Source of the DNA: Streptomyces umbrinus
Lineage (GTDB): Bacteria; Actinomycetota; Actinomycetes; Streptomycetales; Streptomycetaceae
DNA length: 64,000 bases
Reading direction: 5' to 3'
Assembly: GCF_030817415.1 (NCBI RefSeq)
Contig: NZ_JAUSZI010000002.1
Coordinates: forward strand, 4,030,001 to 4,094,000
Shown: one piece after another, positions 26,038 to 36,000 of the stretch
How the letters are laid out: each line of letters opens with the position of its first letter
Numbering within the stretch: the first letter of the stretch is position 1
Notes under the pieces: generated by a model
The model's input: the letters and a program-made list of their open reading frames with translations, nothing else
The model's database searches: none
What the model was told of the DNA's origin: nothing
Made by a program: the position numbers and the translations under genes

Positions 26038-29000
26038 TCACTCTCTACCAGAAGTGTAGTTTATTCGAATATTCGGGAAGGCATCATGAAATTTCCCAAT
26101 GACCGGCGTACATGACGAACAGGCTTGCTGCGACGAGTGCAGGGTCAAACTCCCCTTAATGCTTGACGGCTTCCCTATTTGGTTAGCTATATACGTGAGC
26201 ATCTTGTATTCAGTATCATTTACGCGCGAGTTATTTCCTGTAGAAGTCGCCGTGAAACGTGCAGGATTTCCTCCGCCACCCACAACAGGCACCAGGCCAG
26301 TTTGTTCGTGCCTTCCACTTGTCGCAAGCAGGATCTGCGGAGATCCTCCTTCCAGCCGTAGCTCTCCCGCCAAAGCTGACCGCTTTTTTCCTGCGATTCC
26401 CTTCGCGAAAAGGGCTTCAACTTCTTTAGCCAGTTTCCTTGACGTCGCCTTGGTTGCTTCTCTGAACAGGAGGGATCCGCCGAAACCCGCGTCAAAAGTT
26501 CCCATAAGCGGCGCATCGCACACGACGGGCCCTGGGGGGCATTTATCTTCGTGATCCAGCCTGCCCCACGCCTCGTCGAAGTCACCTGCAAGTAGAGAGG
26601 CAAGCGGGCCGTCCGGGATCAGATTCTGGAAGAAGCTGCCGACATTCTTATCGACATCGCCCGGGCCGACATTCCCCCAGCAGCGCCCGTAAGCGCAGGC
26701 CAAAACCTCGCCCTGGCTATTCTGCATAGTTTGGCCGTTACTGCCGGTGTGGGAGGTTCCGTCAGTGCGGACCCAACCAGTCGCAACGCCCCCACCCGTC
26801 GCATTCCCATTCTTGGAGAGACTGCCGTCGCCGCGCGTGACGACACCGTTTCCGCAGCCTTCGGCGAAGCCCTTGCCGCAGGCCAAGCCAAGTCCTGTGG
26901 GGTCGGAGAAGGTTAGAGGGTTGTTGACGCTGTAGTTGTATCCGTTGAGGGTCTGGTGCTTGTCAAGTTCAAGCAGCGGGTCAACGCTGATGAACTGACC
27001 GATGGCCGGGTCGTATTCACGCGCACCGATATGTGTCAGGCCCGTGGAATCGTCAGCCGACTTGCCCAGGAACGCCTTGTCATCCGGCCAGTTCGCCGCC
27101 TTCTCGCCCCGCGAAGCACCGAACGGTGTCGTGTACCGCTTCGTCACCGCATACGTCGTGGCGTCCATCGCGAGGCTCGACGTGCCGTGATGGTCAGCAG
27201 CGAGGAAGCTGAGCTTCGTGCCCGAGACCCCCGATGTCGCCGTGCGGACCGCGATCGTCTGGCCGGCGGCCGAGTAGTAGCGGCTGCCGGAGAGGGTTTT
27301 CGTTGCGCCCTTCGTCGTCAGGCGGACCTCGGTGCCGCCGAGGTAGAGGATCGTGTCGCCGTCACCCGCGGCCCGGCGGATCAGCAACTCGCCGCTCGCG
27401 TCGTACAGGTAGCTGGTCTGCGCGCCCTTGGCGTTCGTGGTCGTCGCGAGCTTGCCCTCGCTGTTCCACGTGTGTTGCTGGGAGCCGGACGTGACCGGCT
27501 CGGAGCCCAGCCACACCCCAGCGCTCCACTGCGGTTCCCAGTCCTTGTTGTAGACGACGAGGACCCCGGTGTCCTGGAGCGTGGCGAAGTAGCCGGAGCC
27601 CCAGGTCTTCGAGTCCCACAGGGGCTTGTTGTCCTTGTCGTAGACGACGAAGTTGCCGTCCTCCTGCATCGTGGCCCAGGCACCCGCGTGACCGGCGGTG
27701 TCCGTGTGCCAGGCGATCTTTCCCGTCTCTCGGTCGTACAGAGCCAGGTCGCCGTCCTCGCGCATGACCAGGCGGGCACGCTGGGAGCGGACCTCTTCAC
27801 CGGAGGTGAGCTTCCAGCCGGCGCGGAAGAACTGGTGGGACGTCGTGGTGGTGCGCTTGGTGGTGTTGCCGCTCTTGTCGTAGTCGAAGTTCTCGGTGCG
27901 CGAGCCGTCGCCGGTCGTGGAGACCTCGTCCAAGGCGTGCGGCTGGGCCTCCCCCGACGCGGGGTAGGAGTACTTGCGCTCTGTGTTCTGGCCCTGGCGG
28001 ATGCCTACGCCGTGCGCGGTCTCCGTCTTGCGCTGACCCGCGTCGTTGTAGGTGTACGACGTCCAGTACGGCGCTGCGCCGTCGATGTTGCCCGCCGTGC
28101 GACCCGAGGCCGCGCAGTCCCCCGTCTTCGGGGTCCAGGACTCGGTCAGGCGGCTGTAACCGTCATACGCGAAGCACTGGTAATCGGCCTTGCTCGTACC
28201 GCCCTGCGTCGTGCCGTCGAAGACCGACATGACATTGCCCGCGTCGTCCTGAGTGAACCTCAGGTCCTGCGTCATGTAGCTGTGGACGTCGTCCCTGACG
28301 AAGGAGCGGACCAGTCGGCGGGTGCCGGCCTCGTACTCGTAGGTCAGGTAGGCCTTTTTCGCCGAGTCGTCGCCGCTCGTGCCCAGCGTGAGCCCCTGCA
28401 AGTCGCCCTGGGGCAAGTAGGCGGCGCCTTGCAGGTAGCCGCTGGTCCCGGAAGCTGTGAGTTGCTGGCCTGTGGCGTTGTAGCCATAGGAGATCGTCTC
28501 GGAGGCCAGGCCTCCGACAGCAGGCTGGGAGTACTGGCCGATCGTGCCGTCCGGGCGGTAGCCGGTGGTGGACGAGAGTGTCTTGGGCACTCCTGCGGCG
28601 ACCAAGGGATCATTGTCGGGCAGAGTGAGCTGACTGTCGGTGACCTGGTAGAGGTTGCTGTAGTCGTTGACCTTCTGGGTGTAGGCCTTGCCGTTCACCC
28701 CGCCGTCGTAGCGCACGGCGGTGTCCTGCTGTCCCTTGTCCAGGCTGTCGAAGGTCCAGGCCGCGAGCTTGTTTCCGTCCGTCTTGCTCGCCTGCCACAT
28801 GCCCGTCCTGCGGCTCAGCTCGTCGTACTCGTACAGCAGCTTCTTGGACTCGTCGTTGTTCGCCGTGGTGCTCGTGACGCGATCGAGGCTGTCGTAGTCG
28901 GTGCTGCTCGTCCCCTTGTCCGGGTCGCTGGCCGTCACCTGACGGCCGAACAGGTCGTAGCCATAGGACCACTTGGACTGGTCCGGGCCGGTGATGGCCT

Positions 29001-32000
29001 TCTGCTGTCCGGCAGGCGTGTACGTGTACGCGGTCGTGTTGAAGTCGGTTCCGGTCGGCCTGAGGCCGCCGTACTCGCGTCGCTCGGTCGTCTGGCCGAG
29101 GGCGTTGGTGACGACAGTTGTGGCCTGGCCACCCGTGGGGGCGGAGGTGGCGACCGTGTCACCGGTGTAGCTCGTGTCGATGGTCCATCGGGTTACGCCA
29201 TGGTTCTTCGTCACCGTCCTGGTGGCACGGCCCGCACCGTCGTACGTCGTGTCGTTCTGGACCGGAGCCTGGCTGCCCTCGGTCTGCACCGGAGTGCTGG
29301 AAGGTGCGGAGGTGTTGTCCCATGTGTCGCCCTGCTGGCTCACCGCCAGGCCGCGGTCGTCGTACAGAGTCAGGGAGATGAGGCGTCCGCCGACCGGACT
29401 CGGCGTCTGGATCTGTCGGCTTCGGAGCAGGGAGTCGTAGAACTCGTACGTGGTGTTGTAGCCGGAGCCGGTGCCCTTGAGGGTTCCCGTCGATACCCAG
29501 GACATGTCCGAGCTGGTGACCTTGTATTCGTAGACGTAGTTCGGCGTCTGGTTCAGCGACTGGAAACGATTCGGCAGCCATACCTTGGTGACTCGTCCGA
29601 GGCTGTCGTACTCGGACACCGTGATCTTGTCGTTGGGGTCGGCGACCTTGACCGCGGCGCCGGTCGCGAAGTCCAGCGTGGTGGTGGTCTTGTGCGACTT
29701 GGCGTTGGTGACCGCGGTCGACGTCAGCGGTCCCGCCGCTGCCGGTGTGTACGCCGTACTGGCGGCAGCCAGACCGTTGGTGTCCTTCACAACCAGCGGG
29801 CGGCCGAGCGTGTCGTACGTGGTCGTCGCGACCTTCTGCCAGGACGGGGCGTCATCGCTCCCGTAGGACTTGGCGCGGCCGGACCACACGGCCTCGCCCT
29901 TGGTCGGCTTCTGGGAGGCGGACCAGGCTGTGGCGCCGGTGTCGTCGAAGACCACAGCAGTGTCGGATATGACGTCGCCCGGGCGCGAAGAATCGGCCGG
30001 CAGGTCCAGGCTCGCGTCTGTCGCCGTACAGGTCTTGGCGACCGTACGGGTGCGGGATACCAGGGAGTTGATGCCCTTGTCGTCGTTGCGGGCGTACCAG
30101 GTGCGGGTGCAGGTCTCGTCACCGGTGACGGCGTCGTCGCCACCGTCCCGGACGGTCGCGGCCATGCCGTAGTCGTCATACGTGGTCGTGGTGGTGCGCA
30201 CCCTGTCACGAGGGGTGATGCCGCTGGTGATGTTTGTGCGGGCGTGGGTGGCTTCCGTGCGGACGTAGTACGCCTCGGTGTCGGCGTACGACTTGTGCTG
30301 GGTGGCCGTCTTCTTGGACCAGGGGTCGTTGACGGTGCCGGAGACCTCGGTGTCGCCGTTGTAGGTGACCGATTCGCGGGTGATGCCCGCGTACCGGTCG
30401 GAGTCGGTGATCTTCGCGGCCTTGATGCCGGTCACCTCGGCGGTCCTGCGCGCGTCGCGGTCGGGGGTCTTGCCGTCCGAGCCGAGGACGCGGTCGCCGT
30501 TCATGCCTCGCAGGTAGACCGTGGTGGTCTTCAGCTGCTTGCTGTCGTTGTCACCGCTGAGGTGGGTGACCCTGCCGAAGCCCCGCCACATCGACCAGGT
30601 GCGTTCCTTGGCCGGGGTCATCGGGTCTTCGTTGTAGTGCCAGGCACCGCCGCCCGAGTACTGGTAGGTGTGCTGGACGGCTTCCGAACCACCGTGCGGG
30701 GCCGATGTGGACACCGACGTGACCGGGTACTTCTGGAACCAGTCGAGCGTCGGGGTCTTCTCGCCGTTGGGTGACCAGTAGACCGGGTAGCAGAGCTTGG
30801 TGTTCTCGTCGACCTTGGGCATGGTCTGCCCGTAGACGCAGTCGGCCTCTTTGTAGGAGACGATCGTCGCGGCGCCAGTCTCCGAAGTCACCGTCCGCAG
30901 GCGCGGTTTGTCGAGCGAGAGGATGTTGTCGGCCGGGCCGTCGACGCGGTTGGGCAGGAGGACGTGCGTGAACTTCACCGGGTCCAGGGCGAGATCGGTG
31001 CCGCGCTTGCCGGTGTGCTTGATCTCGTCCAACCACAGTGACTCTGAGGTGGAATCACCGGTTTCCCCGGGATCGAGGTAGAGCTGCTTCAACACCCACG
31101 CGTCCACGGCTGCGTAGTCCGGTGTGGCGGCGGACGCGTTCCATGCATAGGTGGAGATACCCGTCAGTCGCTTACGGGTGAAGAAGGACGGCCCGTTGTT
31201 GCCGGTGCACTTGTCGCCCTCCTTACAGATCGCGTCGAACGGAACATCCGGCCAGTTGTCGCGGGTGTCCTCGGTCAAGGAACCGCAATTGGTGGCGATA
31301 CAGCGCTCGTCGTAGCTGAAGGTGACTTTGTTGGAGGCCGCGGGGGTGGCGGAGAACAGAGCGCCGGCGCGCTGGCCGTAGCGGATCTCCTTGAGATAGC
31401 CGCCACGGGTGTAGTCGGTACCGGTCGTGTCGTCGCCGAGCTTGTCGTAGTTATTGTGCTCGGCCGCATACCAGTAGCTCACGGCGTTGCTGTGGGTGTC
31501 CTCGACGTAGTCGAGGTTCCAGCGCCAGGCCTGCTTCCTGTCCCGGCCGGAGAAGCCCGCGCCGTCGTCGTACCCGAACTCGCCCTCGTCGTCGCCGAAG
31601 ACCGGGACGGTCCACACCGAGTCGGTTCGGTCGTTCGCGCCCGCACCGTCGAGCTTGTTCAGGCCGAAGGTGTAGGTGGTGCCGTTGCCCGTGGTGACGG
31701 TCCAGTACTCGCCGTTGTCGTCGCCGTTGTCCGCCCCGGTGTGGTGGGTGACGGTGGATGCATCGTCGTTCTTCAGCCGCCAGATGCCGCTGATGTCGTC
31801 CTTGACCAGTTCGGTCGCCTTGCCGTTGAGGACCAGCGAGGCGTTGTCGTACTTCCAGCAGAGGTCGTACTTGCCGTCCTGGCCGTCGTCGTCGCACGAG
31901 CCGTACTTGCGCTCGATGTACGAGGAGGTCAGGTCGAATCCCTCGCCGATCTGGCTGCCCTGGTTGTTGGTTGAGGCGGTGCGGCCGTCCACGCTGCCGG

Positions 32001-32943
32001 AGTCGTAGGAGATGTTGAGGTCCGGTGCCGGGCCCGCCGCGGCCGGAGGGGTACGGAGGGGGTAGGACCAGGTGAAGGTTCCTGATGAGCCGCCCGCCTC
32101 CCAGGTGGAGGACGCCGCAAGGGGCGTGGCCTTGTAGTCGCCGCTGCCGGACTGCGTGCCCGCCGCCACGGCCAGGACAATCGTCTCTGCGGCGCTGGAG
32201 TTGGACGCGACCGCAGAGGAAGCGTTGTTGAACGCAAGTGTCGTCGAAAGGCGCTCGGCGCCACGGTCGTTGCTCGACTCGAGCGTTTCGGACGTACGGC
32301 ACTCGGCCTCTGCCGCATCGCTGAGGAGGCATGCGGGGAACTTGAGAACTCTCAGTCGTCCGGCCCAGTCGCCTCCGTACGCCGTGGCAAAGGCTCCGTA
32401 GCCGATGCCCAGGCGTGCCTGGCCTCCGTCCTTGGGTCCGGTGACAGCCAGTACCACACCCTTGATGCCGAGCTTGTTGGTGGCCTTCTGATCCAGGACC
32501 TGTATCTCCACCGCATCAGCGGTTTGCGTCGCCTTCTTCCCCTTGGTGCTCTTGGCAGCGGAGAGAGTCACCGGCAGGGCGCCCGGATCCGCCTCGGCAG
32601 TCCCCGACCCGGACAGCTGCAGAGTCCCCTTGCCGCCCTTGGGCCACGTGACGCTCCGGCTCTGGTTGTCCCGGGCGCGGTCGGCCGCGGCGCGGTCCGC
32701 CGCAGCGGACTCCGCCACAGCGGCGGCGTTCTTCTTGTTCACCTTGTCGGTGAACGGGGTGACCTTCGCCGACCTGGGCGGCTTCAGATCCGGCTTGCCC
32801 AGCGGATCCGCCTCGTCGGCGAACGCCACAGGCGTCAGCAACCCCGGCACCAGGGCGAAACCGACTGCGACGGCCATCAGCCGAGACCAGGGGCGTCTCG
32901 CAGCGCTGCCGGATCCCGCCGGGCGGGCGGCGAAGGGGTTCAT
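26038..32943 (-). CDS. RHS/YD-repeat polymorphic toxin with predicted deaminase tip
   Basis: A 2301-residue secreted protein. ATG 32943 is chosen for GAGGAG 7 nt upstream; a GTG just before is too close. An N-terminal signal (LMAVAVGFALVPGLLTPVAFA) precedes a beta-rich region, then YD repeats (YEYDELSRRTGM, YDLFGRQVTASDPDKG, and many more from about 1080). A bulb-type lectin domain with three REDGDLALYD/QEDGNFVVYD-like repeats is inserted at about 1705-1812. The RHS core closes at IGAREYDPAIGQFISVDPLLE...NNPLTFSDPTG. The tip (about 2020-2301) ends in DTEYKML (Asp2243, Glu2245) and QACSSC (Cys2275, Cys2278), the zinc and catalytic motifs of toxin deaminases. Tip DNA is AT-richer than the core. 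The ankyrin gene follows. Confidence 0.9.
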   Translation of the reverse strand: MNPFAARPAGSGSAARRPWSRLMAVAVGFALVPGLLTPVAFADEADPLGKPDLKPPRSAKVTPFTDKVNKKNAAAVAESAAADRAAADRARDNQSRSVTWPKGGKGTLQLSGSGTAEADPGALPVTLSAAKSTKGKKATQTADAVEIQVLDQKATNKLGIKGVVLAVTGPKDGGQARLGIGYGAFATAYGGDWAGRLRVLKFPACLLSDAAEAECRTSETLESSNDRGAERLSTTLAFNNASSAVASNSSAAETIVLAVAAGTQSGSGDYKATPLAASSTWEAGGSSGTFTWSYPLRTPPAAAGPAPDLNISYDSGSVDGRTASTNNQGSQIGEGFDLTSSYIERKYGSCDDDGQDGKYDLCWKYDNASLVLNGKATELVKDDISGIWRLKNDDASTVTHHTGADNGDDNGEYWTVTTGNGTTYTFGLNKLDGAGANDRTDSVWTVPVFGDDEGEFGYDDGAGFSGRDRKQAWRWNLDYVEDTHSNAVSYWYAAEHNNYDKLGDDTTGTDYTRGGYLKEIRYGQRAGALFSATPAASNKVTFSYDERCIATNCGSLTEDTRDNWPDVPFDAICKEGDKCTGNNGPSFFTRKRLTGISTYAWNASAATPDYAAVDAWVLKQLYLDPGETGDSTSESLWLDEIKHTGKRGTDLALDPVKFTHVLLPNRVDGPADNILSLDKPRLRTVTSETGAATIVSYKEADCVYGQTMPKVDENTKLCYPVYWSPNGEKTPTLDWFQKYPVTSVSTSAPHGGSEAVQHTYQYSGGGAWHYNEDPMTPAKERTWSMWRGFGRVTHLSGDNDSKQLKTTTVYLRGMNGDRVLGSDGKTPDRDARRTAEVTGIKAAKITDSDRYAGITRESVTYNGDTEVSGTVNDPWSKKTATQHKSYADTEAYYVRTEATHARTNITSGITPRDRVRTTTTTYDDYGMAATVRDGGDDAVTGDETCTRTWYARNDDKGINSLVSRTRTVAKTCTATDASLDLPADSSRPGDVISDTAVVFDDTGATAWSASQKPTKGEAVWSGRAKSYGSDDAPSWQKVATTTYDTLGRPLVVKDTNGLAAASTAYTPAAAGPLTSTAVTNAKSHKTTTTLDFATGAAVKVADPNDKITVSEYDSLGRVTKVWLPNRFQSLNQTPNYVYEYKVTSSDMSWVSTGTLKGTGSGYNTTYEFYDSLLRSRQIQTPSPVGGRLISLTLYDDRGLAVSQQGDTWDNTSAPSSTPVQTEGSQAPVQNDTTYDGAGRATRTVTKNHGVTRWTIDTSYTGDTVATSAPTGGQATTVVTNALGQTTERREYGGLRPTGTDFNTTAYTYTPAGQQKAITGPDQSKWSYGYDLFGRQVTASDPDKGTSSTDYDSLDRVTSTTANNDESKKLLYEYDELSRRTGMWQASKTDGNKLAAWTFDSLDKGQQDTAVRYDGGVNGKAYTQKVNDYSNLYQVTDSQLTLPDNDPLVAAGVPKTLSSTTGYRPDGTIGQYSQPAVGGLASETISYGYNATGQQLTASGTSGYLQGAAYLPQGDLQGLTLGTSGDDSAKKAYLTYEYEAGTRRLVRSFVRDDVHSYMTQDLRFTQDDAGNVMSVFDGTTQGGTSKADYQCFAYDGYSRLTESWTPKTGDCAASGRTAGNIDGAAPYWTSYTYNDAGQRKTETAHGVGIRQGQNTERKYSYPASGEAQPHALDEVSTTGDGSRTENFDYDKSGNTTKRTTTTSHQFFRAGWKLTSGEEVRSQRARLVMREDGDLALYDRETGKIAWHTDTAGHAGAWATMQEDGNFVVYDKDNKPLWDSKTWGSGYFATLQDTGVLVVYNKDWEPQWSAGVWLGSEPVTSGSQQHTWNSEGKLATTTNAKGAQTSYLYDASGELLIRRAAGDGDTILYLGGTEVRLTTKGATKTLSGSRYYSAAGQTIAVRTATSGVSGTKLSFLAADHHGTSSLAMDATTYAVTKRYTTPFGASRGEKAANWPDDKAFLGKSADDSTGLTHIGAREYDPAIGQFISVDPLLELDKHQTLNGYNYSVNNPLTFSDPTGLGLACGKGFAEGCGNGVVTRGDGSLSKNGNATGGGVATGWVRTDGTSHTGSNGQTMQNSQGEVLACAYGRCWGNVGPGDVDKNVGSFFQNLIPDGPLASLLAGDFDEAWGRLDHEDKCPPGPVVCDAPLMGTFDAGFGGSLLFREATKATSRKLAKEVEALFAKGIAGKKRSALAGELRLEGGSPQILLATSGRHEQTGLVPVVGGGGNPARFTATSTGNNSRVNDTEYKMLTYIANQIGKPSSIKGSLTLHSSQQACSSCTPVIGKFHDAFPNIRINYTSGRE

Positions 32944-33052
32944 CACACGTCTCCTCGCGTGCGGCTACCGGAATCCGGGCCGCCGCACGCCGTCGAAGGT
33001 CTACAAGAAGAAGCAAGAAGGGTTCAGAGAACGGGAGTTGAGCAGGCGGCGC

Positions 33053-36000
33053 CTACACCGATGGCTGCGCGATCTGACCGCTGACCTGTTCGGCGGTCAT
33101 CGCTCCGGTCCACACGCGCACCTTTGCCAGGTCGCCGGGCAGGTAGTGCCCCGTCGCACCGCTCGCCGATCCGCGTCCTGCCGAGAGGACTCCGCTGCCC
33201 TGCTGCGGCACGGACAGCCCGGGATCGCCCTCGCCCCGCTGAACGAACTGACCCACGTACAGCTCGGCCACGCCGAAGCGCTGCGTACCGTCGTCGGCGG
33301 TAAAGTCCTTCGTCGCGTCGAAGACACCGGAGACGTCGACCCACGTATCCCATTCCTTCTCACCGACCGGCGTCTCGGCCGGAGCCAGCGCGGTGTCGAT
33401 CACCTTGCCGGTGGAGTCGACGGCGGTACGCCCGAACCTCCACTGGTAGACGCCGTCCTCAGGCTTCTCCACCCACAGCGCCCACGAGGACTCCTTGCCC
33501 ACAGGCGTGGCCTGTCCGGCCACAAGTCCCCGGTAACCGACCGGCTTCGCTGCCAGCAGCGCCTTGTTCAGCCGTACTCGGGCAGACACCGTGAACGAAC
33601 CGGTCTCGTCGACCACCGGGCCGGTCGCGGAGGCGTACCCGGTGGTGCCGTTCAGCACCAGCGCCGTGGCATCCTCACCCGCCAGCGCCGCTCCCGAACC
33701 AGAGAGGGTCAGGCCACCGCGGCGGTAGGGGAAGGACGTGCTGGCCGGGTCGTCTGGATCCTCCGGGCTCTCCCCCACCTGGCTCCCGGACGAGATGGTG
33801 GCGTCCCAGTGGGCGACCAGTTCATTGGTCGGTGTGCCGTCCCGGTCCAGCCTGCTCTCCTCGCGGATCTGATCGGCCGTGCGGGCGTCCTGCCAGACAG
33901 CCGGCTCGTCCAGCAGGCCGAAGAAGTACTCGCCGCCGGTGCTGCCCTTCAGGGAACGGCCGAACTGCAGCCCTCCGGTCGCTGCCCACGGTTCGTACGT
34001 CGATGCCGAGGCCGCGAGTCCGACAGGATCGCCCTGGGGCTGCCCGTTGACGAACAGCTGAATGGTGTCGTTGTTCTTGTCCGCGTCGTTCTGGGTGTTG
34101 AAGACCCCGGCCAGATGGGTCCAGACCTTCAACTGCGGATTGGCTTCGTTGGAGAAGGAACGGATGTAGACGGGACTCGCCTGATCCTTGTCCGTGCGGT
34201 TGAAGATCCACTTCTGGTACGCGGACGAGTAGTACAGGGCGAACGCGCTGCTCTTCGAACCCGGTTCCGAGAGCACCATCCGATTCGCGGACGCGTCGGT
34301 CAGGTACACCCAGGCCGAGACGGTGAAGGAACCCTGAGTGTTGACCGCGGGCGATGCCGTCGCCGCATGGCCGACCTGCTGGGCGGCGTCCGAGACGTTG
34401 TCGTTCAAGCGCAAGGAGTAGTCACCCGCGCCACGGCGCGCCCTGGTCGACCCGCCTGTGCCTGCCTCTCCCACGAGGGTCGCGTTGTGGCGGGGGCCCT
34501 CAGTGGCGGTGTCCGTCGCCGTCATGGTGCCGGAGCCCGGCTTGATGTCTTCGAATCGCCACCGACCGGTCGCGCCCGGAGGCAGTGACACATTGACGTA
34601 GAAATATGCGGGCGGTCCCCAGCGCTTCCGGCCGTCCTTGTCCAGCTTCAGATCGCTGGCCTCGACCGACAGCGTCTGCGTACCCGACAGACCTGGCTTC
34701 ACATCAGTGACGGTCACAGGAGTATTCGTCGTACTCGCGTTCACCGTCTTGGTGGCATCGGCGCTGCTGGTCAGGAACCTCCAGCGATACGCCTTGACGT
34801 CGGTGTCGGCCGCGTTCGGCCCGAAGGTGAAGCTTCCTGGCACACCTGGGCCGCCATGAGGCGCGCAGTCGTCGGTGAGGCACTCGGTGTACGGGCCGCC
34901 GGAGGCGATGGTCGGCACCTTCGGCGCCGTCGAGTCGATCCGCAGGTAGCACCACGACGAGTACGGCGAGAACAGGTCACCCGACTTGCCGTTGTAGCTC
35001 CAATGGGACTGAGTTCGGGCCCTGAACCGATACAGGCCGCCATCTGCCCGCTTGTCGGTCACCGTCTTCTCCAGAGTGCCGTCCGTGTGCCAACCTTCAT
35101 CCGGTTTGTAGTCACTCCACACCTGCGCCCACGTACCTGACGTCGTGTCCGTACTGGAGCGCTGCATCACGAACTCGGCCTGCAGAGAGCCCTTTTCCTC
35201 ACCCGAACTCGGCTGGACCTTCGTCTGAACGCGAGCCTGCACCGTGGGGGTGTCCACCGTGACGGTGAGCGGGTCCGACGAAGGACGGCAGACGGCCGTG
35301 TCACCAGTACCGGGGATCGCACCGACCGAGGTGGGCACCCCTGGCCTGTGCACGTACCAGACCTTCAGCTCGGCATTGGAGTCGAACCGCTTCCAGGCTC
35401 GCGGCTCACCCTCGTCCTTCGCGCGGAGCATCAGCGTCAGCCGGGAGATCTTGCCATCGGCGAAGGCTCGTACCGTTGAGGTCAGATTCTCGTCCGGCTC
35501 ATCGGGGTTGTCGTTGAACTCGACCCAGGAGTTGGGCTGGTCAGGAGTGCAGAGGTCCCCTCGGCCCGCCGACACGTAGCGGTCGCCCATCTGGTCGAGT
35601 TGCTTGGGGCCCGGCCACCGCGTGCCTTCGGAGATGTTGTCCGTGCGCTCGAGATCCACCCAGTAGGGCGTGCAGTTGAACGACCAGGTCTCGTACGCGC
35701 GGAACGTCGCGTCCAGCACCTGCTTGCCGGCCAGTTTCCCGGCGCCGAACTCGAAGTACATCCGGTCGGTGTAACCGCCCGTACTGCAGGCGAACCCGTC
35801 CGCGACACCACAACGGCCCACGCCCTTGGGCTCGCTGAACTTCCAGAACTTGTCGCCGTCCGACGACAGCTTGGTCCACTCGGAGGCGCCCAGGCCGACG
35901 GAAGGGTCTATGAAGACCGGGTACACCGTCTTCTGTCCGCGCAGCAGATCCAGGTCCGGCTTCACCGAGACCGTGCCCTCGCCCACCGAGACCGGCAGCT

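Noticed and set aside
26956..30774. A 1272-residue + strand frame opposite the RHS gene
   Set aside because: Val/Arg/Gly-rich shadow of the repeats, no recognisable domain; the minus frame has YD repeats throughout.
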